IMG/VR virus record: IMGVR_UViG_3300025413_000908
Span: 1 to 27,634 of that record
From: a virus
Reading direction: 5' to 3' (one strand)
DNA: 27,634 nt
Positions 10,901 to 17,605 of the stretch are shown in pieces (position 1 is the first letter of the stretch; every line of letters starts with the position of its first letter). The translations under genes were made by a program, and so were the position numbers. The notes beneath the pieces are model-generated. The model ran no database searches and had not been told where the DNA came from. It saw only the letters and a program-made list of their open reading frames with translations.

Positions 10901-13900
10901 CAAGCGGTGCAATTACAGGTACAAGCTATACTGTAACATTAAGCGGTGTTCCAACACTGACTCCGTATGGACCTGTAGTATTTTCAACACAATCACAAGG
11001 TTCAAAATTAGGTGATAGTAAAATTGCTGTTTTGGCATCTAGCGTATCAACAACTATTAACCAAATTAACCAAGGTACATATCTAACAGGTTGGGGTGGT
11101 AAAGTTTTCCGTGTATTAAGCTATACACAATCAAATATACCTGCCAGCGGATTATTCAATCAAGCATTAAGCACTACAGCATCTAGTACAGGTATTATTG
11201 GTAATGGGTTAGCCAGTGCAAGTATTGGAAATATTTTTACTCCGTTAAGTACTATCACAGGATCATTTACTGTGGGCATGGGACTTACTGGTTCAGGTAT
11301 AACTAATAGTACATATATTACCGCTGTTAATTCAGCCGTGTTTATTGGTACTATTAGCACAACTACTTTAACCATTAGTTCAGTAACAAGTGGAACCATA
11401 TCAATTGGTATGGCAATTACAGGAACTGGCGTAACAGCTGGAACATATATTGTTTCAGGTAGCGGTACAAGTTGGACATTAAATCAATCAGCGACGGGTA
11501 CTCCTACGACAGGTACAAGTTATACTGTTAACATTGGTCAACTAGTAACAAGTAATACATTTACAGGTTATAGTACAACAATTTATCTAACAGCAGTTGC
11601 TGGAACAATTACAAATAATTCTCTAATAACAGGTGCTGGTTTTAATGGTACACAAAGCATTGTAAGTTTTACACAACCAACATTGAGCACAGCTCAAATT
11701 GTGTTAAATGTTGCACCAAGCGGTGTACCGAGTGGAACATTGACTATAGGAACAGCTACTAATGCGTTCTTAACTATTGATCCAAATAGTGTTTACAACT
11801 TATCAAGTATTGGCACAGGTGTTAGTGCTATGACGTTTGCTAGCCAAACACTACAACCTAATAGTACAAGTAGTAAATTTGTTACTTATAATATTCCCTA
11901 CAACGCCAATGCTATATTACCACCAGTAGATAGTTATATAACAATAGCAAACCAAGCCAATACTAACTATAATGGAACTTATCAAGTAGTAGGTATTACT
12001 AATAAAACTCAAATTACAACAAGTAGCACTAGTAGTTTAACTACTGGTATGGTTGTATCTAGTATTAATACTAGTATTACTATCACCGGTATCACTGCTA
12101 GTACACCTGGTGTAGGTTATTTTACTGTAACTTATGGCACACAAACTAGTGCGCCATTTAGTATTAATAGCGTTATAGTAATTGCAGGTGTTACTGGTAC
12201 TACAGCATACAACGGCACTTATACTGTTTACTCATTAGTAAGTGGAACAGGACTTACTGGAGTAGTCATTGCAAGTACAACTACTGGGTCGGCAACAGTC
12301 ACAGGCGCTACTATTTCAAATCCATTTAGTTATGTTCCAAGTGGAACAATTGTTCAAAGTATTGATAGTTCAACACAATTTACTGTAAGTCCTGCTTGTT
12401 GGGTTCAATATGGATCCGTAGTAAGTAGTCAACTATTAGGAACAGTAGCTAGTGTAACTATTACCAACGGCGGTAGTGGGTATACAAGCCCACCAACAAT
12501 AACATTCTCAGGTGGAGGGGTAACAAGTCCTGCGCAACAAGCTATTGCAGTTTGTACAATCAGTGGCGGAAGTATTAGCGCTGTTACTGTTGTAAGTCCT
12601 GGTTTTGGATATACCAGTACTCCAACGATTACATTAAGTTCAGTACTAGGAGGCGCAATATTGACACCGGTCATTACTGTGCCAACAGCAGTAAGTGTAT
12701 CTGCTAATGCAGGTGTCAATACTATACAAGCTCAATTATTGTACTCAACTGATCCAGGCACTAGCGGCAACGCTACAGCCGTAGCAACTACTACTGCTAC
12801 TATGTCATCTAGTAGTATCAATAGTAGTGGTGTGTTATCAATTGGATCTGTATCCGGCACTGTTACAAATGGTATGATATTAACTGGTGCAGGTATAGCA
12901 CAAGAAACAAGTTTATCAGTTGCATCTGTCAGTACTAATACCGGTACAGTTACATTTACTGTAATTACATCGCTAACAACTCCATACGCTGTTGGTCAAT
13001 TAATTACTGTTACAGGCATGGTTCCGACTGGTTATAATGGAACTTATCCAGTTACCGCTTCTAGTACAACTACATTTAGCAGCACATCTGGATTTATATC
13101 AGGTAATACATTATCATTAACTGGTACTATAACTAATAGTTCAAACATTTCAATTGGTAGTGTGGTAACTAGTGCAAATATTACTGCTGGTACATATATT
13201 ACTGGTATTAATACAGCAACATTTACTAGTACTATTAGCAGTACAACACTAACAATAGCAACAATTTCTGCAGGAACAATTAGCGTTGGTATGGTATTAA
13301 GTGGTGGTACAGTGACAGCTGGAACTTATATCAGTGCGTTCTTGGGCGGGACAGGTGGAACCGGCACATACACATTAAATCAAAGTGCAACTGGAACTCC
13401 TACAACAGGTACAAGTTATACTGTTAATACCAGCCAATCGGCAGCAAGTGCAAGTGTATCAGGTACAACAACTATAGTAAGTTATACCAATAGTACAACA
13501 GGGGCATTAAGTACACCCGGTACCGTAAATAGCAATATTTACACTTACATTACTAGTGGAAGTGGAAGTACATGGCAAACTGCAACTAATATTGGTACAA
13601 ACTATACTGTAAGTTCAACAACAATTACAGGTACCGACAATTTAATTACATTAAGTACTGTCAATAATATTAGCATTGGTAATCAAATTACATTTACAAC
13701 ACCTAGTGGTGGAACAGCATTAGGTAATCTAGTAACTGGTACTACATATTATATTACTAATGTAAATTCTAGTACAAAACAAATTACAGTAAGTGCTACA
13801 CCTGGTGGAAATTCATTTACAACTGGTACTGTTGGAACTGGTTTAATGACATTCTACTGTCCAGGATATACTTATGGCAGTTCTATAACTAGTACTGGTT

Positions 13901-16245
13901 TTGTTAGTAAGACATATAATTCTGGTAATAACAATTATAGTATTGTATTAAGTTTCTTAACAACTACAGCACCAACAACTAATGCTTGGTTCTATGTAGC
14001 AGGTAACAGCAACAGTTTGTACAATGGTTATTTTCAATGTAGCTCAAGTAGTACTACTAGTATTACATTAACCTATCCATATGATCCTGGTATATATGGA
14101 ACTACTTACACTACAACTACTACAATAACACCTGAGGTAACTAGTGCAAGTTCTACAGCATTAGGATTAAGTAAACCATTTAGTCTTACAACAAGTTCAA
14201 CATTACGTTTAGGTTATCCTGCAGCTAGTTCAGGACAAATTACTGTTAAGATTTCAACTACTCGTGCTACAGGTCACGACTTTTTGAATATTGGTACTGG
14301 CGGTTACAATACCAGTAACTACCCAACACAAATTTACGGTAATCCTGCTATTGCTGAAATTTCAAGTCAGCAAATTTTAGAAGAAACTACTGGTCGTGTG
14401 TTTTATGTAACAACAGACGAAAACGGTATTTTCCGTGTGGGTCGATTCTTTACAGTTGACCAAGGTACCGGTACTGTTACATTCTCAGCATCAATTGCCT
14501 TAAGTAACTTAGACGGTCTAGGATTTAAGAAAGGTGTAGTTGTTAGTTCATTTAGTACAGATGGAACTATGGCTGAAAATGCAAGTGATGTTATTCCAGT
14601 ACAAAGTGCAATTCGAAGTTATATCGATAGTCGTTTAGGATTGACACACAATGGAAGTTTAACTCCTCTGGTCAACTTAATTGGTCCTGGATTCTTGGCA
14701 TTAGACGGAAGTCTAAGTATGAAAGGTAATATTAATGCTGCAGGCTTTACAGTTAGTAATCTTGCTACACCAGTGTATACTACCGATGCAGCTAATAAAG
14801 TTTATGTTGATGGCAAAGTTACATTATTCAATGCTTTAAGTAAACTAAGTGATGTGTTAATTGCATCACCGATTCAAAATAATTTGTTAGCGTACAATGG
14901 TACAACATGGGTTAATGCTAGTACTGGCGGCGCAAGTAATATTACTATAACTTATGTGGGAACTAATATTGTTGCTACAATCAATAGTAGTACTATTACT
15001 AATTCAATGATTAGCTCATCGGCCGCTATTGCTCAAAGCAAATTGTCATTAAATGTTGCCAAAGGACTAGCAACAGGAACTAGTGGAAGTGGAACAGCAG
15101 GCGCTATTGTGCAGGCAGATTTAGGATTAAGTGTTTACAACAATAATGTGTTTAATGTAAGCGCTACTGGTTTTGTCGATTTGTTAACTAGTTCTAGTTC
15201 AACTACAGGTGTACCATTAACAGCTATTACACAAATTGCTACTGGAACATTGTTGGGTAACAGAAGTGGTAGTGCAACAAGTCCAACAACTGTTACTCCT
15301 GCACAAGTAGTTAGTGATGCTGGCGGTATTGTAAACACTTCGTTTAATTCAAGCGGTATAATGACTATAACTTACAATGGTGTTAGCACAGCTGGTAATA
15401 CTTATAGTGTAACACCAGTTAGCGTAAGTAATGCCGTAAGCAGTATTGTAAAATCTGGAGCTGATAAGAGTGTTGATGTTGGCAGTTTAAAAGTTTCTAC
15501 TTACACAGCATTAACTGTAAGTGGAACTACATTAAATTTTAGTACACCCGGCGCAAGTACTGGTACAACATACTTTATGACTAGTACGGGTACAACTACT
15601 AGTAATACAGTTACAACAATGTACGGTGCTGTCGATCATACTAATGGTACATTACTTGCTAAAAACTTGTTTACTAATAGTACAGATAATACTGTTAAAG
15701 GCAGCATACAAGGTAATTGGCAAGTTCAAAGCGGTAGTTATATCGATTTGTATACATATGGTGGAACATTATTAAGTAGTACATTAACAACAGGTAGTGG
15801 AACTAATGCAGGTACTATTACAGGTACTTGGACATTAAGCGGAACTGGAACACAACTTCAAGCTACGTATAGCGACTTAGCTGAATGGTATACAGCTGAT
15901 GCAGAATACGAACCTGGTACAGTATTAGTATTTGGAGGTGATGCAGAAACTACAACTACTACAACAATTAATGACACACGTTGTGCTGGTATTGTAACAA
16001 CAGATCCGGCATATACTATGAATAGTCAACTAAAAGGAACTAGGGCGTGTCTTGCACTTGCAGGTCGTGTACCATGTAAAGTTGTAGGACGGGTGAAGAA
16101 AGGAGATATCTTAACTACAAGTGCTACTCCTGGATATGCCGTACGTGCTGCAACTCCTACTTTAGGTGCTATTGTTGGCAAAGCATTAGAAGATAAGGAC
16201 TACGGCGAAGCTGGAGTCATTGAAGTTGCTGTAGGGAGAGCATAA
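1960..16245 (+). CDS. Giant modular tail-fibre / virion structural protein (4,761 aa)
   Basis: One uninterrupted frame of 4,761 residues follows a GGAG ribosome-binding site. The N-terminus (NVGVQGNDGTGDSIRDSF, then NNNFTELY) is a motif shared by neighbouring fibre genes and marine T4-like phage fibres, and probably attaches to the virion. Next comes DLQAATKYYVD with VSATKGDDL (about 325-355), then repeated helical modules ending in YDLxYGGN (three full copies, with partial ones around 458, 543, 1261 and 1964). A likely pectin-lyase-type beta-helix begins near NITIFVESGIYYEDY (about 1485) and another beta-rich stretch around 2600-2680. Many short Thr/Ser/Gly beta modules (GMxLxGTGVxxGTYI) run from about 2700 to 4050. 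Then come GRVFYVTTDENGIFRVGR (about 4146) and a second DAANKVYVDGK (about 4275). From YSDLAEWYTADAEYEPG (about 4637) the C-terminus resembles the intramolecular-chaperone/peptidase G2 type. It probably forms a very long host-recognition fibre. The subunit's exact virion position is unknown. Confidence 0.88.
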   Translation: MSQQLVNVGVQGNDGTGDSIRDSFTKINNNFTELYAVFGAGGQIKFSNLADAPGTASFSITNIVAGSPSTGSTTITFSNPNVLLSPFTTGQNITISGCSPSGYNGNYLITAASSTTITVINSTTGTATTLGAVASTAYSANQIIMANTSGSALSARTLVAGTNITINNSNNSTLTISSTAGTLQSDSSPTLGNFLNAANFTIGRLSDPSPALVAQFNAFYGSVNPSLTTTLNQMPVTVGYANSNFLPINPATGSVIGALKVRNEPTTPQTSDSDYDATLQGNYVATEAIQRRHAVRRDGDTMSGTLTLNDHPAPLNGKGIVNSSTDLQAATKYYVDSNTYYSGVNLYVSATKGDDLQRNTPSGRQGRAWQYAYKTVGAAALQADNLINLSSIEPGPYRQTIVYTISPTQYKSTVQSVTLVGGNSGIQGYMDATALLQANRSFIQAETIAYLNRKYVNQFTFSQARWAGIIDNILTSIGNDLVFSNGSVAPLSNYNSITQASLLLNNNNSDIISNYYIQLVDAIGYAQAQLATYSYSITNTQTYIGSVIDAVASDVVFLSNYQSIQAALAFSYANTGLTTTEIVGALTNLSSVITSSASWNSNITTAPTTSTFIANTITSIINIIQSGNIPNPTFPSIATTTTGQVSAQNLLINNIPFIQAEITAYITANYPNVSYSTSLSQRDIKYIVWSLVYDLMYGGNSQSVYAANRYRYNATLHLNSSEQPVCAAAVGYLNTLAQNIINNTLLGSGSTTLYQSSVVQYTNATYLNGGSGFINGGATTISSSIAANIATIQHVIDGTNTSPTATAPTYSNGNSILQSIRSILTSQKVGDTFTGSIATNTLTISGSVTGSVPFGIGDTISGAGVIDGTIITGGSGLSWTVNNALNLSLVPMTTGLVQGAINYINATYSIINDTTTNTIITNLFSSITNLLNVGVPNRTVPTFVNPTGLPSANSQAQSALLANILFLQNEFTSWIAVNYSTTTIDVISTKRALGYIIEALAYDLTYGGNTASSAVAQTFIASANAIGAGLNSLYVAALTQISTTIGTVLSNSPASASLGNYLSVTGVTVSTPSTGYVQLNFASQTSAPFTIGQQITVQGLTPSSLNSTTGTSFTVTGVGTNYVQYANTTNSTVGFVSGQGQITTQVQYSGWSSASGVTTGTQATNYQTTTSLLGEIITIVGATTVTTSTTNNITTISTVTTTGGGSNTVNYTLTNPLISNSVYNSTYINARTLINNNYITVGTATTTYLANKYTGGFNYNQATCSRDIGLIVDAMVIDMRVNGTYQSINAGRAYYKNASAQGIAIGTQYTETIDGLTFAFGDGSGSNVGLVYQVLNQTTNVQRYQTLVTQQTNATLSTNYNPTTPAINTYTSQWYIAYSIITTGLGAAPAITTSTYGTGYYSITFNNGGNGYVDQGTPGDVHIIPGKILIGNSSNALGQIISYTPGKQPLSTVPYDTINMYLTQPGFFQVGEYLDYGETVSNLNITIFVESGIYYEDYPIKIPANVTISGDDFRRTIIRPLNRISQSPWRNVFFYRDGVIDALQVGPINYAGTDYAQLSATALTIGATSGTFTASLGNGVQAISTWPGLVLTEAVYQVTSASINTSTNVATLTFQTIQGNLMPSSPYIVGQNINIEGMTPASYNGVYAINTINVTGAGTSGGTATITVYNYSTTINATSYGNIVAGKAVINTVSGNVINCTTIYPFTATQTYAANSWHLFGTINYGRHYLSNPLDINSTPLNNQNMDVFLCNDATRIKLLTMQGHGGFAMVLDPTGQIKTKSPYGQESAVFSASINAQAFRGGQFVDGFTGRLFGNIIGIASANGTAGLSVTIQGTVNSGLDVRPPQTPCAFYLQGFRYQVNNVTSYNANATITTAAYVSGGAIGAKTLTIASNLLVLVGQVISGTGIPTGTYIKSISGTTLTLSAALTTQAAGTYTFYAPQVTVTLDVSTPFNPAVIYSSAAFASNLGNIVDAIAYDNVFGSNYQSVKQGLIYLAPQNAVTTTAELFVIQGLNYANSLINTLSLQSTTLTTVASSLANITNIIANGTVSVPTLVYPDPVGVTSTVSQARKNITLNKNFLQSEISAWIANNYVTTSLSNYTATKSQRDAGYIIDAISYDLLYGGNSSIYDIAQTFYTSNYNGTSQLGTNAQVCIAAYIRLNTVIQQVIQNQVVTPSNGNLLTQNLTTYTAATETLSSVVIGSSGTFTFATAPRTLVVGLAVTISGTNTGSGSVANGTYYITTCTQTSFTLSSYSGGAAISTTAGTPVGLTFAFSVEALAISTLFNTLIDYVADGAFNDTVAATITAGSTTITNLSYSPYLTNGVTVTGTGIPASTTLSNINFSTGTATLSNAATATSASTGGSNQDGTILLTVGSPAVTRTPPVITAQTTSAITDFYTLSNNKIASVTATYSSGGASGASSFTISNSANTTLSNVQATGLAGTFTCNSAKLVLGNTVTVTGSAGGTGSISGYTTGNIYYIISVTGTTGFTLSTTLNGSPITTTIGTLTMTFTETGSVSGILPGMIVTGTGVPAGTAVANTYVPTSSTIQLVSASTGLPVTLTAQAAGTYTFGTSTIDIEDAAVNYINAGANIGINIEMGGNKSMLSNDFTMVNDLGYGLLVTNGGAAEAVSMFTYYNYVSYWALNGGQIRSVAGSSSYGVYGLRSSGSDVTELPNAVNLANDMVQTARIYKEGIFASSQTTATSLNLTVYIINYEYPPEPTSELEIDHTASGGVITRYLINTVSHTTVYVNGQNVLSLALSTSGTNSTTTTGLAYPLYDGQLVTIRVLQNIKFYNITNVKPVRPSTALQYSTNLGSIYRIISYGLTESTGEQLPANTSVLTTDSSFAYISFNHDTSSIQNADLVNYAAKGFVAINGSGNNTSSTTLTVNQVNGTIIAGQILGGIGFTNQTVSTVVTNTAVTTGSTISNTGVFTVGTLGSGTVAIGMVLTGTNVTGTVYIISNISGSGSGSTWQTNTTSAATSGAITGTSYTVTLSGVPTLTPYGPVVFSTQSQGSKLGDSKIAVLASSVSTTINQINQGTYLTGWGGKVFRVLSYTQSNIPASGLFNQALSTTASSTGIIGNGLASASIGNIFTPLSTITGSFTVGMGLTGSGITNSTYITAVNSAVFIGTISTTTLTISSVTSGTISIGMAITGTGVTAGTYIVSGSGTSWTLNQSATGTPTTGTSYTVNIGQLVTSNTFTGYSTTIYLTAVAGTITNNSLITGAGFNGTQSIVSFTQPTLSTAQIVLNVAPSGVPSGTLTIGTATNAFLTIDPNSVYNLSSIGTGVSAMTFASQTLQPNSTSSKFVTYNIPYNANAILPPVDSYITIANQANTNYNGTYQVVGITNKTQITTSSTSSLTTGMVVSSINTSITITGITASTPGVGYFTVTYGTQTSAPFSINSVIVIAGVTGTTAYNGTYTVYSLVSGTGLTGVVIASTTTGSATVTGATISNPFSYVPSGTIVQSIDSSTQFTVSPACWVQYGSVVSSQLLGTVASVTITNGGSGYTSPPTITFSGGGVTSPAQQAIAVCTISGGSISAVTVVSPGFGYTSTPTITLSSVLGGAILTPVITVPTAVSVSANAGVNTIQAQLLYSTDPGTSGNATAVATTTATMSSSSINSSGVLSIGSVSGTVTNGMILTGAGIAQETSLSVASVSTNTGTVTFTVITSLTTPYAVGQLITVTGMVPTGYNGTYPVTASSTTTFSSTSGFISGNTLSLTGTITNSSNISIGSVVTSANITAGTYITGINTATFTSTISSTTLTIATISAGTISVGMVLSGGTVTAGTYISAFLGGTGGTGTYTLNQSATGTPTTGTSYTVNTSQSAASASVSGTTTIVSYTNSTTGALSTPGTVNSNIYTYITSGSGSTWQTATNIGTNYTVSSTTITGTDNLITLSTVNNISIGNQITFTTPSGGTALGNLVTGTTYYITNVNSSTKQITVSATPGGNSFTTGTVGTGLMTFYCPGYTYGSSITSTGFVSKTYNSGNNNYSIVLSFLTTTAPTTNAWFYVAGNSNSLYNGYFQCSSSSTTSITLTYPYDPGIYGTTYTTTTTITPEVTSASSTALGLSKPFSLTTSSTLRLGYPAASSGQITVKISTTRATGHDFLNIGTGGYNTSNYPTQIYGNPAIAEISSQQILEETTGRVFYVTTDENGIFRVGRFFTVDQGTGTVTFSASIALSNLDGLGFKKGVVVSSFSTDGTMAENASDVIPVQSAIRSYIDSRLGLTHNGSLTPLVNLIGPGFLALDGSLSMKGNINAAGFTVSNLATPVYTTDAANKVYVDGKVTLFNALSKLSDVLIASPIQNNLLAYNGTTWVNASTGGASNITITYVGTNIVATINSSTITNSMISSSAAIAQSKLSLNVAKGLATGTSGSGTAGAIVQADLGLSVYNNNVFNVSATGFVDLLTSSSSTTGVPLTAITQIATGTLLGNRSGSATSPTTVTPAQVVSDAGGIVNTSFNSSGIMTITYNGVSTAGNTYSVTPVSVSNAVSSIVKSGADKSVDVGSLKVSTYTALTVSGTTLNFSTPGASTGTTYFMTSTGTTTSNTVTTMYGAVDHTNGTLLAKNLFTNSTDNTVKGSIQGNWQVQSGSYIDLYTYGGTLLSSTLTTGSGTNAGTITGTWTLSGTGTQLQATYSDLAEWYTADAEYEPGTVLVFGGDAETTTTTTINDTRCAGIVTTDPAYTMNSQLKGTRACLALAGRVPCKVVGRVKKGDILTTSATPGYAVRAATPTLGAIVGKALEDKDYGEAGVIEVAVGRA
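3817..4089 (+). repeat. Helical fibre module, copy 1
   Basis: About 91 codons with the pattern: Ile-rich start, NIPNPTFP, a helix with NNIPFIQAEITAYI, then SQRDIKYIVWSLVYDLMYGG and SVYAANRY. The same order recurs at 4741-5016 and 8071-8367, so this is an in-gene repeat at protein level. The copies have diverged at DNA level. Confidence 0.7.
4741..5016 (+). repeat. Helical fibre module, copy 2
   Basis: Same module as at 3817-4089: NRTVPTFVNPTG, LLANILFLQNEFTSWIAVNY, then ALGYIIEALAYDLTYGGN and SSAVAQTF. The charged SQRD start is replaced by STKR. The next related YD motif (around 5740-5860) is more divergent. Confidence 0.7.
8071..8367 (+). repeat. Helical fibre module, copy 3
   Basis: Third full copy: VSVPTLVYPDPVG, KNFLQSEISAWIANNY, then SQRDAGYIIDAISYDLLYGG and IYDIAQTFY. 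It is separated from the first two copies by the beta-helix-like part, suggesting the module was placed twice in the architecture rather than in one tandem array. Confidence 0.7.
11341..11532 (+). repeat. Beta module with GTISxxTLTI...TSYTVN, copy A
   Basis: A 64-codon module (STTTLTISSVTSGTISIGM, TGTGVTAGTYI, then TLNQSATGTPTTGTSYTVN). It pairs with 13222-13428. The last 19 residues are identical in both copies, while the DNA differs at eight synonymous positions. Confidence 0.75.
13222..13428 (+). repeat. Beta module with STISxxTLTI...TSYTVN, copy B
   Basis: A 69-codon module (SSTTLTIATISAGTISVGM, GGTVTAGTYI, a five-residue Gly-rich insertion, then TLNQSATGTPTTGTSYTVN). It is homologous to 11341-11532. 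Weaker relatives occur around 4471, 7600, 8870, 9495, 10740, 11220 and 13130. Confidence 0.75.
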
Positions 16246-16502
16246 TGACTCAACAAAATATAAACATCGGCGCAACACCAAATGCTACAGGTGCAGATAC
16301 TATTCGTGTAGCATTTGGTAAGGTAAATGCAAATTTTGCTGATTTATACCCGCAAATTGTGCCTACTCACAGTACTGGTAAAACAGGCGATATAGCAGGA
16401 ATGGTTGCGTTTGATTCTGTATATTTTTACTACTGCACAGCATCGTATGACGGTACTACTAATATTTGGAAGAGGCACACGTATGATGCTGGAACATGGT
16501 AA
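16245..16502 (+). CDS. Short fibre-family protein with shared N-terminal motif (85 aa)
   Basis: The ATG overlaps the stop of the giant gene (TAATG), indicating translational coupling. The N-terminus (NINIGATPNATGADTIRVAF, then NANFADLY) is the same motif that begins the giant protein and the next gene. The rest (GDIAGMVAFDSVYFYYCTAS, then NIWKRHTY) matches the C-terminal 'D-x-x-Y-x-Y-x-C-T-A ... W-K-R' ending that also closes the 360-aa protein. It is therefore a minimal fibre: an attachment motif joined directly to a tip motif with no shaft. It could be a fibre adaptor, a small fibre, or a remnant left by shaft loss; the intact ends favour a real protein. Virion localisation is inferred from context. 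Confidence 0.75.
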   Translation: MTQQNINIGATPNATGADTIRVAFGKVNANFADLYPQIVPTHSTGKTGDIAGMVAFDSVYFYYCTASYDGTTNIWKRHTYDAGTW

Positions 16503-16505
16503 ATA
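16498..16505 (+). promoter_or_regulatory. Weak candidate late promoter box (GGTAAATA)
   Basis: GGTAAATA, six of eight bases of the late consensus, overlaps the stop of the 85-aa gene. The predicted start, near 16511, precedes the ATG at 16522, with AAAGAGA as a possible weak ribosome-binding site. The genes on both sides are probably co-transcribed anyway, so this is only a candidate internal promoter. Confidence 0.25.
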
Positions 16506-16521
16506 CTAAAAGAGACTGCAA

Positions 16522-17604
16522 ATGACAATACAAACAATCAATTTAGGTAGCTATGCTAATGACGGCACAGGTGACGATTTACGCACCGCATTTACTAAGG
16601 TAAACAGTAACTTTGCTGTTCTTAATGCTGAGGCAGCAATTAGTACTGCTGTTAACTTAGGTTCTGGAACTGGAGTATTTGCCGATAAAAACGGTATTAA
16701 TTTAGAATTTAAAACATTAACTAGTACAGGAAATACAGTAACAATATCAACTGATGCAAGCACAGTTAATTTAGAAGCAAAGACTATACTAATTAACGAT
16801 TCAACTCCTACACTAAACAATAATTTAAATTTAAATGGTCATCATACGTTCGGTGGTGATATACAAAATACCATATATGGTCAAGATCCAAATATAGCTG
16901 CAGGTTTATTTTCTGCAATGGTTCCTACTACCAATCTTATTGCAGATTTTGGTTCTGTTACTTACCCAACTGGCTGGCAAAGAAATAGCAGAGGTTATAC
17001 TGTAGATTTTAATGGAACTGGAGTATTAAGTGGTATTACTAATCCTCCAAACAATGATTATGATTTTGGCGAGTTTGGGCAAACTTCACTATCTGTAGGA
17101 GGTCATTTTTTAACTTTAGGTGTTAGCCTTACTACCGCAGGTACTAATAATATCACATTAACATCTACTGGTGTTACCAATGTAACACTGCCTACTAGCG
17201 GTATTTTAACAACTACTGCCAGTACATTAAACCAATTTGCAAATACAAGTAGTAGTCAGTTGCTGTCTATAATACCCGATGCTACTGGAACTGGATATGC
17301 TGTTTTTAATGCAAATCCTATATTGACAGGAACTACTACCGCAACTAATTTATCACTAAGCGGATATTTATATGCTTCTGGAAATTTTGCCATCAATGGT
17401 TCAGTATTTGAAATCAATGCAACTAATGGTAATGTAACTTTTCAAGATGGCACAATACAAAATACCGCATGGCCTAGTACATCCGGCACAAAAAGTTCAA
17501 ATTCAACAGGTACTATTGGACAAATTTCATGGGATACCAACTACATTTATGTTTGTACAGCACCTAATACTTGGAAAAGATCACCATTAACCGGCGGTTA
17601 TTAA
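16522..17604 (+). CDS. Tail-fibre-like protein with shared N-terminal motif (360 aa)
   Basis: The protein begins with the shared motif (NLGSYANDGTGDDLRTAF, then NSNFAVLN). It then has Thr/Ser/Asn-rich beta repeats with shaft-like phrases (GVTNVTLPTSGILTTTAS, and FEINATNGNVTFQDGTIQNT) typical of phage fibre shafts, and ends with TIGQISWDTNYIYVCTAPNT followed by WKRSPLTGGY. That ending matches the tip of the 85-aa protein. The LPTSGTL-type phrase is common in phage fibre and appendage proteins. The gene lies 19 bases after the 85-aa gene and one base before the next. Probable role: a trimeric fibre used in adsorption. Receptor and partners cannot be read from the sequence. Confidence 0.78.
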   Translation: MTIQTINLGSYANDGTGDDLRTAFTKVNSNFAVLNAEAAISTAVNLGSGTGVFADKNGINLEFKTLTSTGNTVTISTDASTVNLEAKTILINDSTPTLNNNLNLNGHHTFGGDIQNTIYGQDPNIAAGLFSAMVPTTNLIADFGSVTYPTGWQRNSRGYTVDFNGTGVLSGITNPPNNDYDFGEFGQTSLSVGGHFLTLGVSLTTAGTNNITLTSTGVTNVTLPTSGILTTTASTLNQFANTSSSQLLSIIPDATGTGYAVFNANPILTGTTTATNLSLSGYLYASGNFAINGSVFEINATNGNVTFQDGTIQNTAWPSTSGTKSSNSTGTIGQISWDTNYIYVCTAPNTWKRSPLTGGY

Positions 17605-17605
17605 A

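Noticed and set aside
1960-16245. Direct repeats in the fibre gene considered as a CRISPR array or diversity-generating target
   Set aside because: Repeats are in frame, diverged and of uneven spacing, and no reverse transcriptase or template repeat is in the window.
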